A stretch of DNA of 44,186 bases, taken from contig CANGJE010000009.1 of NCBI GenBank assembly GCA_947454305.1, positions 1 to 44,186 on the forward strand, written 5' to 3'. Positions 18,207 to 27,586 of this stretch are shown piece after piece. The position numbers and the translations under genes are program-made. The stretch's first letter is position 1, and each line of letters begins with the position of its first letter. The notes below the pieces were generated by a model. That model did no database searches, was not told where the DNA came from, and saw only the letters and a list, made by a program, of their open reading frames with translations. This DNA comes from Oxalobacteraceae bacterium (GTDB taxonomy: Bacteria > Pseudomonadota > Gammaproteobacteria > Burkholderiales > Burkholderiaceae_D).

Positions 18207-19013
18207 TTGTTGAATTCAATTGGACTAAAAATCGATACCACTCTGTCTTCCATTCTGCTGGCAACCACCATTGGTGGGGTGATCAGTATTTCTGCGGCTG
18301 CGTTTCTTTCCTTCGGATTTCTGTCGAAGATGGTGGAGCGCATGGTCAGCCTATCCGTCGGCATTTTGTTGTCGACTTCGCTGCTGCATGCCTTGCCTGA
18401 GGCCTTCGAGTCCGATGCCAATATTCATGCCTTGTTTGCCACCTTGCTCGGCGGATTGTTAGGTTTCTTTTTGTTGGAAAAATTTGCCATTCTGCGTCAC
18501 TCGCATCACTACGAAGGCGATGGGCACGATCATGAACATGGTCATGATGCCCATGAGGCTGGCAAATCAGGTTGGATGATTTTGGTCGGTGATGGCCTGC
18601 ATAATTTTACAGATGGCATTTTGATTGCTGCCGCATTTTTGGCTGATCCAAAGCTAGGCATCATTACCGCTCTGGCCATCATTGCGCATGAAATTCCGCA
18701 AGAGATTGGTGATTTCATTGTGCTGCTGAATGCGGGTCTGACTAAAACACGCGCTTATGTTTACAACTTGATTTGCAGCTTCATGGCCGTCGTGGGTGGC
18801 CTCGTGGGTTACTACGCGCTGGGTAGCGGAATGCACTTGATTCCGTATGTACTGGTTGTTGCTTCTTCCGGATTTATTTATATCGCTGTCAGTGACTTAA
18901 TGCCGCAGATGCAGCGGCGCGCAACTTTGCGTGAATCGGTGCCGCAATTTTTATTGATTGCGCTGGGCGTGATCATCGTCGTGGTTCTGACGCATCGATT
19001 TCACGTTCACTAA
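18207..19013 (+). CDS. ZIP-family divalent metal transporter
   Basis: An inner-membrane permease of 268 residues for zinc or a similar divalent cation. About eight hydrophobic segments are visible. A His-rich loop between segments 3 and 4 (HSHHYEGDGHDHEHGHD) would bind metal. The transport-site motifs DGLHNFTDG (segment 4) and AHEIPQEIGDF (segment 5) are intact. No ATG is available before the first segment. I use TTG at 18207; the next codon is also TTG and could serve. It follows polA by 79 nt and is convergent with the sulfurtransferase gene. Confidence 0.88.
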   Translation: MLNSIGLKIDTTLSSILLATTIGGVISISAAAFLSFGFLSKMVERMVSLSVGILLSTSLLHALPEAFESDANIHALFATLLGGLLGFFLLEKFAILRHSHHYEGDGHDHEHGHDAHEAGKSGWMILVGDGLHNFTDGILIAAAFLADPKLGIITALAIIAHEIPQEIGDFIVLLNAGLTKTRAYVYNLICSFMAVVGGLVGYYALGSGMHLIPYVLVVASSGFIYIAVSDLMPQMQRRATLRESVPQFLLIALGVIIVVVLTHRFHVH

Positions 19014-19022
19014 TTTATAGTG

Positions 19023-19880
19023 TTAGGCCGCACCGGTCGCGACAGGTCTCGATGAATCTGCTGACCACTCGCTCCACGATCCGGGATACAAGCTTGCCCC
19101 ACTGAGCCCAGCAATTTCCATCGCTAATGCATTGTGACAGGCAGAGATACCTGAGCCGCACTGAAGTATGGTTTCATGTGGACTGCTAATCAGTGGCTGA
19201 AATTCACCACGTAATTGTTCAGCTGTTTTAAAACGCCCATCATCACGCAGATTATCTTTAAACCAGCGATTTTTTGCGCCGGGAATTCGTCCTCCTACCG
19301 GATCGATAGTTTCATTCTCCCCTCGAAAACGATCTGCCGCGCGTGCATCGAGCACCGTACATTTTTTTGTGGCGAGATTATTCACAATATCAGCGGCCGT
19401 CACGGTAGTAGTGATGGCGGGCCGTAAGCTTATGTTGCCGCTCGCTGGTTGGGGTATGTCGGTCACTAAAGTGCCACCTACGGCTAGCCAAGCAGCGAGG
19501 CCGCCATCAAGTAGTGCAACGTCATTGTGTCCTACCCAGCGCAACATCCACCACACGCGTGACGCAAACATACCGCCGTGTGCGTCATACACAATGACTT
19601 GCGATGTTGAATTCACGCCCCAACGATGCAATTGTTGAATGAAAGCTTCTTGCGATGGTAGTGGATGCCTGCCGCGAAATTCACCGTTCGGTCCGGGTGA
19701 TTTATCAGATAAATGTAAATCAGGATCAGCATGTTGTGCGCTAGGTATGTGTCCAGCGGCATAGGCGATTGCACCGGCTCGCGGATCAGTCAGTTCAGCA
19801 CGACAATCAAGGATGACGACATTGGCTTGATTGACAGACGATTGGAGTTCAGTCGCTGAGATCAATGTGGTGTAAGGCAT
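19023..19880 (-). CDS. 3-Mercaptopyruvate / thiosulfate sulfurtransferase
   Basis: A 285-residue two-domain rhodanese protein. The N-terminal domain (about 1-140) is non-catalytic, with the linker block GEFRGRHPLPS and DAHGGMFASRVWWMLRW. The C-terminal domain carries the active loop CGSGISAC with catalytic Cys at 241. CGSG(I/V)(T/S)AC loops are typical of 3-mercaptopyruvate sulfurtransferases (SseA type), while thiosulfate-specific enzymes usually have CRKGVTAC, so mercaptopyruvate is the likelier donor. It is transcribed toward the ZIP gene. The DMT transporter gene upstream ends 75 nt before the start. Confidence 0.9.
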   Translation of the reverse strand: MPYTTLISATELQSSVNQANVVILDCRAELTDPRAGAIAYAAGHIPSAQHADPDLHLSDKSPGPNGEFRGRHPLPSQEAFIQQLHRWGVNSTSQVIVYDAHGGMFASRVWWMLRWVGHNDVALLDGGLAAWLAVGGTLVTDIPQPASGNISLRPAITTTVTAADIVNNLATKKCTVLDARAADRFRGENETIDPVGGRIPGAKNRWFKDNLRDDGRFKTAEQLRGEFQPLISSPHETILQCGSGISACHNALAMEIAGLSGASLYPGSWSEWSADSSRPVATGAA

Positions 19881-19955
19881 CCCGGTCTCCTTTGTGGATA
19901 GTCTGTCGCGATTAATACACTGTCAATGCATTAACAATTCGGTAGCACAAGCTGC

Positions 19956-20858
19956 TTATATTTTTTTGGGAGCACTGCTACTGCTGCGGGCATTATAAAA
20001 GGTCGCTGCAATCCCGCTGATAAGAATAATGGCAATGCCGAGCCAGCCAACCAAATCCAGATGGTCACCCCAAATCAGAATACCCCACATGCTGGAGAAA
20101 ATAATACCGGTGTATTGAAGGTTGGCGGTCACCAGCATGGCGCCGAGTCGGTAGGCACGCGTCATCGCTATTTGTGCAATGGTGGCGGTGATACCAATTG
20201 CTAACAGCAGTAAAAAATCTCGCGTTGATAGTGAATGCAATACGTGTAGTTCGCCAGTATGCAGATAGCTGTTGACTAAGCTGCTGAGCAGTCCTCCGAT
20301 TACACCAGTGGCGGAGAAATAAAATACGACACGATATTCCGGTTCACCTAACTGGCCGAGTTTTTTAACTTGTATATAGGCGAGTGCTGAAAGAAATCCT
20401 GAGATAAGTGCAATCAATCCACCTATCCATTGGTCTGCGTGCATCGAGGGCTTGAGAAGTAAAGCCACACCGACAAAGCTCGTCATGATGGCAGCTGCTA
20501 ATCCCCATTCGAATCGACGTTGTTTATGCCACCACCCTAAAGTGAAGACAATACTGGCGATCCAGATCGGCGCCATGTAATTGAGTGTCATGGCAGTAGC
20601 TAACGGTAATTCACCGATTGCATAGAACCACATTGAGAGTGCGGTGACGCCGACGAAACCGCGCCATGCGTGATGCCAGGGAAACGAAGTGCGGAGTGAA
20701 TAGCCACGCAGTCTAACCAACGCCAGCATCATCACCATGCCAACCGCTCCGCGACACATAACGATTTCGGATGTAGAGGTAGTGACAGACGCCAGCTTGA
20801 CGCACACTCCCATCAGAGAGAACACGAAGCTGGCGAACAGCATCCATAACGACTGCAT
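19956..20858 (-). CDS. EamA-type DMT-superfamily transporter
   Basis: A 300-residue inner-membrane protein with ten hydrophobic segments arranged as two EamA repeats. Recognisable features are the first helix SLWMLFASFVFSLMGVCVKL, the CRG loop, and ALSMWFYAIGELPLATAMTLNYMAPIW in the first repeat. A second repeat begins near GGLIALISGFLSALAYIQVKKL. The family exports amino acids or other small metabolites, but the substrate cannot be read from sequence. The C-terminal tail is short and basic (SSSAPKKI). It lies 38 nt after the Rieske oxygenase gene on the same strand, so the two are probably co-transcribed. Confidence 0.88.
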   Translation of the reverse strand: MQSLWMLFASFVFSLMGVCVKLASVTTSTSEIVMCRGAVGMVMMLALVRLRGYSLRTSFPWHHAWRGFVGVTALSMWFYAIGELPLATAMTLNYMAPIWIASIVFTLGWWHKQRRFEWGLAAAIMTSFVGVALLLKPSMHADQWIGGLIALISGFLSALAYIQVKKLGQLGEPEYRVVFYFSATGVIGGLLSSLVNSYLHTGELHVLHSLSTRDFLLLLAIGITATIAQIAMTRAYRLGAMLVTANLQYTGIIFSSMWGILIWGDHLDLVGWLGIAIILISGIAATFYNARSSSSAPKKI

Positions 20859-20896
20859 GCCGTTAGCTGCAGCTTAGTCGCGATGTGACGTTGAGG

Positions 20897-21997
20897 TCAC
20901 AGCGCGATATTTTTGCGGTACCACTCGTGGAAATGCTGCATGCCATCTTCCATCGGTGATTGATAGGGCCCGACTTCATTCACACCGCGATCCACTAATA
21001 TTCGACGTCCGGCATCCATGCGCAAAGCAATCTCATCATCTTCAACGCAGGTTTCCATATAGGCTGCACGCTCGGCTTCTACAAAGCTGCGTTCGAACAA
21101 AACGATATCTTCAGGGTAGTAGAACTCAACCACGTTGGTAGTTTTTTGCGGGCCTTTGGGCCATAAGGTCGAGACTACCAATACATGCGGATACCACTCC
21201 ACCATGACGTTGGGGTATAGCGTTAACCAGATCGCACCATAGGGAGGTACGTCACCGCTACGGTAACGCATGACTTCTTGATGCCATTTTTCGTAAACGC
21301 TAGAGCCCGGTTTTTTTAGTGCTGCATTCACTCCCACCGTTTGCACGCTGTAGCCTTGGCCCAGTTCCCATTTCAGATCACGGCATTCAACAAAGTTGCC
21401 TAGCCCGGGATGAAAAGGTTCGACGTGGTAATCCTCGAGATACACCTCAATGAAGGTCTTCCAGTTGTAATCGCATTCGTGGACTTCGACATGGTCGAGC
21501 ATGTAGCCATCAAAATTTAAGTCTTTGGTAACGCCTAGATTGTTAAGTAATCCAGCGACATCGAAACCATTTTTTTCAAACAGTAAACCATTCCAGCGTT
21601 GCAGTTCAAAACGAGAAAGATTCAGGCAAGGTGTTTCGCCAAAGTGCGGTGCACCGATCAAATCGCCTTTGAGGTCATAGGTCCAGCGATGTAGCGGACA
21701 GATGATGTTGTTTGAATTGCCGCGACCGGTCAGCATTTTTGCTTGTCGATGTCGGCAGACGTTCGACAGCAGTTGTATGCCTTGTGCATCCCGTGTGAGT
21801 AGGCGACCGTCGTTTTCCCAAGTAAGAGACGCGTAGTCGCCGACATTGGGAACCATCAATTCATGTCCCACGTATTGCGGGCCCTGATTGAACAGTTGAC
21901 GGATTTCTTGATTCAGTAGTGTGTCATCAAAGTAGACACCTACCGGTAGTTGCGCGTTTGATCGCGCGAGTCTAGAGAGACTGGCCAGATCGGACAT
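20897..21997 (-). CDS. Rieske-type non-heme iron oxygenase, alpha subunit
   Basis: A 366-residue oxygenase. The N-terminal Rieske 2Fe-2S domain has CRHRQ (C81, H83) and CPLHRW (C100, H103). The catalytic SRPBCC domain has the mononuclear iron motif EDYHVEPFHPGL (H191, H196, with bridging D189). Members hydroxylate or demethylate aromatic or quaternary-ammonium substrates; this one's substrate is unknown, and no reductase or beta subunit is nearby. I chose ATG at 21997 (MSDLASLSRLARSN); an in-frame TTG at 22024 would add nine residues. A good promoter lies at 22108-22135. Synteny with xseB-ispA-dxs is conserved in Burkholderiales as I recall. Confidence 0.88.
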   Translation of the reverse strand: MSDLASLSRLARSNAQLPVGVYFDDTLLNQEIRQLFNQGPQYVGHELMVPNVGDYASLTWENDGRLLTRDAQGIQLLSNVCRHRQAKMLTGRGNSNNIICPLHRWTYDLKGDLIGAPHFGETPCLNLSRFELQRWNGLLFEKNGFDVAGLLNNLGVTKDLNFDGYMLDHVEVHECDYNWKTFIEVYLEDYHVEPFHPGLGNFVECRDLKWELGQGYSVQTVGVNAALKKPGSSVYEKWHQEVMRYRSGDVPPYGAIWLTLYPNVMVEWYPHVLVVSTLWPKGPQKTTNVVEFYYPEDIVLFERSFVEAERAAYMETCVEDDEIALRMDAGRRILVDRGVNEVGPYQSPMEDGMQHFHEWYRKNIAL

Positions 21998-22107
21998 CCC
22001 CACCCCCAAATTAATTTGCACCAACCTAAGAGAGAAATAATCCGCAAAAAACTTTTCGACTTACTACAAAAATTTAAATCGAGTGGTATTTTTTGGACGA
22101 GGGGGCG

Positions 22108-22135
22108 ATTATACGCATGCCGCTGAAGATTACAA
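22108..22135 (-). promoter_or_regulatory. Sigma-70 promoter of the Rieske oxygenase gene
   Basis: On the minus strand TTGTAA (22135-22130) and a perfect TATAAT (22113-22108) are separated by 16 nt. The predicted start near 22101 gives a 5' leader of about 100 nt. Confidence 0.6.
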
Positions 22136-22346
22136 ACAGTAAATTTAATCAGAATAAGTAAAGTTTCCTGAGTAATTACAAAACTTAGTAGGGGCCTTAG
22201 TTTTAGCGAAATGATCACGCTGTAAATGCTGCAAAATTTTTAAAATCTTTTCGTTGCCCTATGCATTTACTATGTGGCGAACGAAAAAGAGAATTCTGTT
22301 TTGATAACCTTGACTCTTTCCGATTCGCTAAGAATGACTACTTAGG

Positions 22347-22373
22347 TTTACATTCAAGTGATTGCACTAAAAT
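22347..22373 (+). promoter_or_regulatory. Candidate promoter of xseB-ispA-dxs
   Basis: TTTACA (22347-22352) and TAAAAT (22368-22373) are spaced by 15 nt, shorter than optimal, and lie 28 nt upstream of the xseB ATG. They fit a housekeeping promoter only moderately. Confidence 0.35.
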
Positions 22374-22400
22374 AGACACATCAGACCACGAGAATCATGC

Positions 22401-22658
22401 ATGCCTAAAAAATCTGCCCCCCAACACCCCAGCGCCTCCTTCGAGGAAGCCATGGCCGAGCTGGAACAACTCGTTGCAAAGATGGAATCTGGCGAGTTGC
22501 CCTTGGAAGCTTCGGTGGCGGCCTACCAACGTGGTTCCGAGTTGGTGAAATATTGTGCTGCTCAACTTGAGCGTGTTGAGCGTCAGGTCAAAGTATTGGA
22601 AGGCGAGATGCTCAAGCCGTTTGCGACAGACGCAGACGATGAGGACGAGGAAGAATGA
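22401..22658 (+). CDS. xseB: Exodeoxyribonuclease VII small subunit
   Basis: The small, helical subunit of exonuclease VII, which degrades single-stranded DNA with the XseA subunit. The 85-residue protein has the family core FEEAMAELEQLVAKMESGEL followed by PLEASVAAYQRGSEL, and an acidic tail (DADDEDEEE). ATG at 22401 gives the usual short basic lead (MPKKSAPQ). It overlaps ispA by 4 bp (ATGA). xseA is not in the window. Confidence 0.93.
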   Translation: MPKKSAPQHPSASFEEAMAELEQLVAKMESGELPLEASVAAYQRGSELVKYCAAQLERVERQVKVLEGEMLKPFATDADDEDEEE

Positions 22659-23542
22659 GAGAAGAGTTCACACGTTGGTGTAAAACTGTCCAGTCGCAGA
22701 TGGAGGCGGTGCTGCTTTCGCATTTACCGGCGACGACGATCGCTCCGCATAAATTGCACGAGGCAATGCAGTACGCCGTGCTGGATGGTGGTAAGCGCGT
22801 GCGGCCTTTACTGGCGTTTGCAGCGGGTGAATTATTTGATGCGCCGCGAGATGGCATAGAGCGGGCCGCGTGTGCGGTGGAGATGATTCACGCGTATTCA
22901 TTAGTGCACGATGACATGCCGTGTATGGATGATGATGCGTTAAGGCGCGGTAAGCCGACCGTGCACAAAAAATATGATGAAGCCACGGCCTTGTTAGTCG
23001 GTGATGCTTTGCAAGCGCAAGCGTTTGAGGTAATCGCAGGGGGTAACTTAGATGCACAGCGCAAAGTGACTATGGTGAGCCGCCTTGCGCGAGCTGCGGG
23101 CTCGCTGGGCATGTGTGGCGGCCAGGCGATTGATTTGGATTCCGTGGGTATTTCGCTCTCGCGAGACGCCCTGGAGCATATGCATAGATTAAAAACCGGG
23201 GCTTTGCTCGAGGCATCCGTCATGTTGGGCGCGTTGGCAGGTAAATCGCTGTTAGGCGCGGAAGAATTAGCACTGCGCGCGTATTCGTCCGCGATTGGGT
23301 TGGCATTTCAAGTGGTGGACGATATTCTGGACGCCACTGCAGACTCGGTCACCTTAGGAAAAACTGCCGGTAAAGATGCCGCCAGCAACAAGCCCACCTA
23401 TGTCTCTATACTGGGACTGAACGAGTCGCTTGCTCTGGCAGAGAAGTTACGGCAGGATGCCCATCAGGCGCTACTCCCCTTTGGTGATCCAGCGATGAGA
23501 TTGAAGGAGCTTGCCGACTTGATCGTACAAAGAAAAACCTAA
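22655..23542 (+). CDS. ispA: Farnesyl diphosphate synthase (short-chain polyprenyl synthase)
   Basis: Condenses isopentenyl diphosphate with dimethylallyl or geranyl diphosphate to give farnesyl diphosphate. The 295-residue protein has the first aspartate-rich motif HDDMPCMDDDALRRG (D86, D87, D92) and the second, FQVVDDILD. GGKRVRP near residue 45 binds diphosphate. The start overlaps xseB. The stop codon TAA (23540-23542) is part of a CTAA direct repeat that flanks the 127-bp insertion separating it from dxs. Confidence 0.95.
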   Translation: MREEFTRWCKTVQSQMEAVLLSHLPATTIAPHKLHEAMQYAVLDGGKRVRPLLAFAAGELFDAPRDGIERAACAVEMIHAYSLVHDDMPCMDDDALRRGKPTVHKKYDEATALLVGDALQAQAFEVIAGGNLDAQRKVTMVSRLARAAGSLGMCGGQAIDLDSVGISLSRDALEHMHRLKTGALLEASVMLGALAGKSLLGAEELALRAYSSAIGLAFQVVDDILDATADSVTLGKTAGKDAASNKPTYVSILGLNESLALAEKLRQDAHQALLPFGDPAMRLKELADLIVQRKT

Positions 23543-23673
23543 GGAAGCACTGGTTAAATAAAACGAGACATATACGAGTAATTGGTCGAACCTAACACTT
23601 TGATTCACGTGACCCGTGTCGCATAGCTCCGCTGGCTCTTCATAAAATTCACAATAAATCAGCATTTCCCTAA
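23539..23673. mobile_element. MITE-like insertion with CTAA target duplication
   Basis: The 127-bp segment 23543-23669 is bounded by CTAA at 23539-23542 and 23670-23673. Its ends are imperfect inverted repeats: GGAAGCACTGGTTAAAT from the left and GGAAATGCTGATTTATT read from the right match at 11 of 17 positions, several mismatches being transitions. A 4-bp YTAR duplication is what IS5-family elements make. Removing one CTAA and the segment leaves ispA stop TAA, GCCGCC, then the dxs ATG, a 6-bp spacing normal for an operon. It encodes nothing. Which IS mobilised it is unknown. Confidence 0.55.
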
Positions 23674-23679
23674 GCCGCC

Positions 23680-25548
23680 ATGAAAATTTTACAAAAAATA
23701 AACAATACGGCCGATTTACGAGCGCTTTCGCGCCCTGAACTCAATACCTTGGCTGATGAATTACGCACCTACTTACTGGAGTCGGTAGCGCAAACGGGTG
23801 GTCATCTGTCATCCAATTTAGGAACGGTTGAGCTGACGATTGCACTTCACTATGTGTTCAACACACCGGATGATCGCATCGTGTGGGATGTGGGGCATCA
23901 AACGTATCCGCACAAAATTCTTACAGGCCGTCGCGATCGCATGTCTACCTTGCGTCAGCAAGATGGCTTGTCGGGCTTTCCGCGCCGTGTAGAAAGTGTG
24001 TACGACACCTTTGGTACTGCGCATTCGTCGACATCGATTTCGGCGGCATTAGGTATGGCATTAGCCGCGCGCACCAAGGGCGAAGCGCGTCACTCGATTG
24101 CAGTGATTGGTGATGGCGCAATGACCGCTGGTATGGCGTTTGAGGCGCTCAACAACGTGGGCGTTTACGAAGACATCAAGATGTTGGTGGTGTTAAACGA
24201 CAATGACATGTCGATCTCACCACCAGTGGGTGCGCTGAATCGTTATCTTGCGCGACTGATGTCTGGAAAATTTTATGCGGCGGCCAAGAGCATGGGTAAA
24301 TCCATGTTGCCACCGTCTATGCGTGAACTCGCGAAGCGTTTTGAAGAACACGCGAAAGGCATGTTGGTACCTGCTACCTTATTTGAAGAATTTGGCCTCA
24401 ACTATATTGGCCCTATCGATGGCCATGATTTGGAATCATTGATACCTACGCTGCAAAATCTTAAGAACCTTGAAGGTCCGCAGTTTTTGCATGTGGTGAC
24501 TAAAAAAGGTCAAGGTTACAAACTCGCTGAAGCTGATCCTATTCTTTATCACGGTCCCGGTAAATTCAATCCGAGCGAAGGTATCAAACCAGCCGCTGCT
24601 GGAAAAATGACTTACACGCAAGTCTTTGGTGATTGGTTGTGCGACATGGCAGCGCACGATGAAAAATTAGTCGCTGTCACACCCGCGATGCGTGAAGGTT
24701 CTGGCATGGTGAAGTTTGAGCAAAAATTCCCTGATCGTTACTACGATGTGGGTATCGCAGAACAACACGCCATTACGTTTGCAGGCGGTATGGCATGCGA
24801 AGGTTTAAAACCCGTGGTCGCGATTTACTCAACGTTTTTGCAGCGTGGTTACGATCAATTAATTCATGATGTTGCGCTACAAAATCTCGATGTGACCTTT
24901 GCGCTCGATCGCGCTGGTTTAGTCGGTGCCGATGGCGCGACGCATGCGGGTAATTACGATATGGCGTTTTTACGTTGCATTCCGAATATGGTCGTGATGG
25001 CAGCGAGTGATGAAAACGAGTGCCGAAAAATGCTCACAACAGCATATCAATATCGAGGCCCGGCAGCGGTGCGTTATCCGCGTGGAGCAGGCATAGGTGC
25101 CACGGTTGAGACTGAATTAACCAGTATAGAAATGGGTAAGGGCGAAATTCGTCGTCAGGGTAAGGGTGTGGCGATACTCGCTTTTGGCACCATGCTCGCG
25201 CCTTCATTGCAAGCGGCTGAGACCTTGAATGCCACCGTCGCCAATATGCGTTTTATCAAACCCTTAGATACAGCATTAGTTGCTGAGCTGGCGGCGAGTC
25301 ATGATTTGCTAGTCACGATTGAAGAGGGCAGCATTATGGGTGGTGCAGGTTCGGCAGTTGCCGAAGCGTTGTCAGCTGCCGGTATCGTCAAACCTCTGCT
25401 GCAATTAGGCTTGCCTGATAAATTTATTGATCATGGCGATGCAACGCAATTGCTTGCGCAGTGCGGTTTGGATGCGGCGGGTATTACAGCGTCAGTGAAT
25501 CAGCGTTTAAACACACCTGAACTACGATTGGTTGCTAATAGTCGCTGA
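23680..25548 (+). CDS. dxs: 1-Deoxy-D-xylulose-5-phosphate synthase
   Basis: A thiamine-diphosphate enzyme joining pyruvate and glyceraldehyde 3-phosphate, the first step of the non-mevalonate isoprenoid pathway; its product also feeds ThiG. The 622-residue protein has full family length. It shows [19 protein letters not shown], the [11 protein letters not shown] block, the thiamine-diphosphate motif [16 protein letters not shown] and [14 protein letters not shown] with catalytic Glu at 361. The ATG at 23680 is placed by the conserved N-terminus. It was probably coupled to ispA before the 127-bp insertion now lying between them. Confidence 0.97.
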   Translation: MKILQKINNTADLRALSRPELNTLADELRTYLLESVAQTGGHLSSNLGTVELTIALHYVFNTPDDRIVWDVGHQTYPHKILTGRRDRMSTLRQQDGLSGFPRRVESVYDTFGTAHSSTSISAALGMALAARTKGEARHSIAVIGDGAMTAGMAFEALNNVGVYEDIKMLVVLNDNDMSISPPVGALNRYLARLMSGKFYAAAKSMGKSMLPPSMRELAKRFEEHAKGMLVPATLFEEFGLNYIGPIDGHDLESLIPTLQNLKNLEGPQFLHVVTKKGQGYKLAEADPILYHGPGKFNPSEGIKPAAAGKMTYTQVFGDWLCDMAAHDEKLVAVTPAMREGSGMVKFEQKFPDRYYDVGIAEQHAITFAGGMACEGLKPVVAIYSTFLQRGYDQLIHDVALQNLDVTFALDRAGLVGADGATHAGNYDMAFLRCIPNMVVMAASDENECRKMLTTAYQYRGPAAVRYPRGAGIGATVETELTSIEMGKGEIRRQGKGVAILAFGTMLAPSLQAAETLNATVANMRFIKPLDTALVAELAASHDLLVTIEEGSIMGGAGSAVAEALSAAGIVKPLLQLGLPDKFIDHGDATQLLAQCGLDAAGITASVNQRLNTPELRLVANSR

Positions 25549-25588
25549 TTAAAAGGAGCGGTGTGTTTTGCGCAGATAAGCCGCTCCT
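25547..25588. terminator. Bidirectional terminator between dxs and the triad
   Basis: AGGAGCGG (25554-25561) and CCGCTCCT (25581-25588) form a perfect 8-bp GC-rich stem with a 19-nt loop. On the minus strand it is followed by TTTAAT (the paired T before it makes four), serving the nitroreductase-like gene. On the plus strand the following sequence is only moderately T-rich. Confidence 0.55.
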
Positions 25589-25601
25589 GTCGTTGTATCT
25601 A

Positions 25602-26693
25602 CTAATTCCTTGGATGACTACTTGGCTTGGAAATAATTAGTTCTTCCAGTGGCAGACGCAGCGCCCGAGCGGTTGGTGCAGGCCCAAATCCCAGTCGTCC
25701 TACCCACACGACACGATCAGTATCTGTGTTAATAATTTCCCTCAGCGTCTTTCGCGCTGATGCGGCTTCTTGGAGCTGATCAGTTAGCGTTGTGAATGGT
25801 ACGTTTTCACTTATATAGCGAGCAAATGAAGGTATAACCATTTGCGGTTGCTGCCATAAATCTAGTTGTGTCGCTGTCAGCCATACACGCTGGACTGCTT
25901 TGCCAATATCGATGAAATCCTCATCAGTTTGTGGTTTTTGGTTGCGCAGCATGATCATGTGCGCACCACAGGAAAGGCTCGTCCAGCCGTCCAGTTGTAA
26001 CGACGTCGACCATGCTGCGCCAATATAACGATTTAAAAACTGTACACGCTCCCAACTACTGAGTACTGCACGCATAATTTTTAGATTAATGGGTCCCGGT
26101 CCGAGTGCGGCATCTGGGATGCGATCAAGGCTGTATTGAGCATTCCATTCGATAATTGATTTATGTACGGGGTAGGCCTCGGGGAGTCTTAATCGTATGC
26201 GGGTCATTTGGAGTATGAGTTTAGTCATCTGTATTCGCTGCAGCAAAGATTCCATCCAATGAATGGTGTAATGCTTACCAGCAGCTTGCTCCAGACTTTG
26301 TTTTTGATTATGCGTAAGTCTTCGCATCGATAGCGGCCTGCGTTGAACTGCGCGGCGGGGTATTTCTAAAACTAAGGGGTCTACTTGTATCGTTTGGTCG
26401 AGCGAGAATCTGATATCAATAGCGAGTAATTTTCCTTGCGCATGCGGCCTATGTTGAACATGCATCTGACAGCCTTCCGAGGTGGCAGCTAATTCCATCG
26501 TTACTAGCAAAGCTCCAATAGCTAATAGTGTATTTTGACCATGCAGATCGTATACGCCCATTTCTTGATCATATTGAATATGCACCACTATGCGGTAATC
26601 ATCGATGATTTCAAATCGCCATGGTTGAGTGTTGTCTCCACTAGGCGTCCATTTGGCTAGATTGAGGATGCGAATTACTGGCGATTCGTTCAT
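25602..26693 (-). CDS. Nitroreductase-like flavoprotein, third gene of the FeeM/E1 triad
   Basis: A 363-residue protein with the FMN-binding signature KWTPSGDNTQPWRFE (residues 14-28), comparable to (A/S)PSG-NTQPW in nitroreductase-fold proteins. A matching C-terminal segment is WVGRLGFGPAPTARALRLP. The middle (about 110-270) is longer than in ordinary nitroreductases. I chose ATG at 26693 (MNESPVIRIL), 7 bp after the E1-like stop; ATG at 26735 would overlap that gene and add 14 residues. Mycobacterial Rv1355c, as I recall, fuses the same two domains (E1-like and nitroreductase-like), which supports a joint function. The substrate is unknown. Confidence 0.7.
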   Translation of the reverse strand: MNESPVIRILNLAKWTPSGDNTQPWRFEIIDDYRIVVHIQYDQEMGVYDLHGQNTLLAIGALLVTMELAATSEGCQMHVQHRPHAQGKLLAIDIRFSLDQTIQVDPLVLEIPRRAVQRRPLSMRRLTHNQKQSLEQAAGKHYTIHWMESLLQRIQMTKLILQMTRIRLRLPEAYPVHKSIIEWNAQYSLDRIPDAALGPGPINLKIMRAVLSSWERVQFLNRYIGAAWSTSLQLDGWTSLSCGAHMIMLRNQKPQTDEDFIDIGKAVQRVWLTATQLDLWQQPQMVIPSFARYISENVPFTTLTDQLQEAASARKTLREIINTDTDRVVWVGRLGFGPAPTARALRLPLEELIISKPSSHPRN

Positions 26694-26700
26694 AGAAATT

Positions 26701-27567
26701 TTATGGGTTAGAGTTGAAGATATGCCGTAAGGCATTCATACGAAATTTTTGTAAAGGATTGGCATTTCCCATAGGTAGCCAAGTGCGCTTAAATTTTCCT
26801 AGATAGGCGTCAAAGTGAAGGCCATGGGGAGCGGGAGTCAGTTTGCCCCGGCGCAGTAAAACTTTAATCGCCTCAGTTGCTGCAACCCCTGCGCATAGGT
26901 AGCAACCCATCGCTGTCGATGGTCCAGTACCTTTTTCTAAATTTAATTTGCGAGTATCTGCTAGGTAGCGATGCATCAGCGACGGCGCAAGGCCCACTAA
27001 AAATCGCAATGCTTTTTCTGAATCGCGATGGTTATCCCATCGAAAGTAGGTTTCGAAATCCATTTCTCCTGGCATGAAACATAACCAGGCAGAGCCCATT
27101 CCGAGTGGGGCGGCTGTGATTGCAGGGACTCTCAACCTCGAGCAAGCCGCAAAAGTTTTTTCGCGTATGTCGAATGCAAAAAAATCGAGTCCATCAATGT
27201 ATACATCAGCTCCTTTGAGGAACCCATCAAGTGTGGCGGCACTCAAGCCCTCTCTATAGACTTCAATTTTAGCTGTCGGGTTAATAGCAAGGGCCATATC
27301 GGCCATGGTGTCGCACTTGGATAAATTTAATGTCGCTACAGTTGCGCCTGATTGACGATTAAAATTGGCGAGTTCGAAATGATCGAAATCTGCAATCCGA
27401 AAATTTCCTACACCCATGCGCGCGAGTGCTAGCAAGTGATGGCCGCCGACTCCACCCATTCCACCGATGGCTACGGTGGCATACCGCAGCCGTAATTGTT
27501 CTGCTTCAGTTATCCATCCCCAGTTGCGACTAAATGCTTGGGTATAATCAAACATATGTTCGTTCAT
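26701..27567 (-). CDS. ThiF/MoeB-like (E1-type) adenylyltransferase, second gene of the triad
   Basis: A 288-residue Rossmann protein of the E1 superfamily. The ATP loop is GGMGGVGG (35-42), followed by ADFDHFELANFNRQ with D60, D62 and R71. K84 and D128 (YIDGLDFF) match the ATP-handling Lys and Asp of MoeB. The paired CxxC zinc site of MoeB and ThiF is absent (only GCYLC near residue 222). Instead it has a distinctive AAPLGMGSAWLCFMPGEM block, so this is neither ThiF nor MoeB proper. It probably activates a carboxylate by adenylation. It is 19 nt downstream of the acyltransferase gene. It could in principle serve ThiS, but its context argues otherwise. Confidence 0.8.
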   Translation of the reverse strand: MNEHMFDYTQAFSRNWGWITEAEQLRLRYATVAIGGMGGVGGHHLLALARMGVGNFRIADFDHFELANFNRQSGATVATLNLSKCDTMADMALAINPTAKIEVYREGLSAATLDGFLKGADVYIDGLDFFAFDIREKTFAACSRLRVPAITAAPLGMGSAWLCFMPGEMDFETYFRWDNHRDSEKALRFLVGLAPSLMHRYLADTRKLNLEKGTGPSTAMGCYLCAGVAATEAIKVLLRRGKLTPAPHGLHFDAYLGKFKRTWLPMGNANPLQKFRMNALRHIFNSNP

Positions 27568-27586
27568 TTTTGTTCTGACTAATTGT

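Larger units (their letters stand above)
21998..22400. other. 403-nt divergent intergenic region
   Basis: AT-rich DNA between the Rieske oxygenase gene and xseB. It holds the oxygenase promoter at 22108-22135 and a weaker candidate for xseB at 22347-22373. I see no RNA gene, convincing small ORF or repeat in the remainder. Confidence 0.6.

Noticed and set aside
22261..22548. A 95-codon plus-strand ORF before and over xseB
   Set aside because: It overlaps xseB in another frame; xseB is a certain family match and the ORF has no recognisable features.
26701..27567. Calling the E1-like gene thiF for the thi operon
   Set aside because: It lacks the paired zinc cysteines, is distant from thiS, and sits tightly in a set with an acyltransferase and a flavoprotein.
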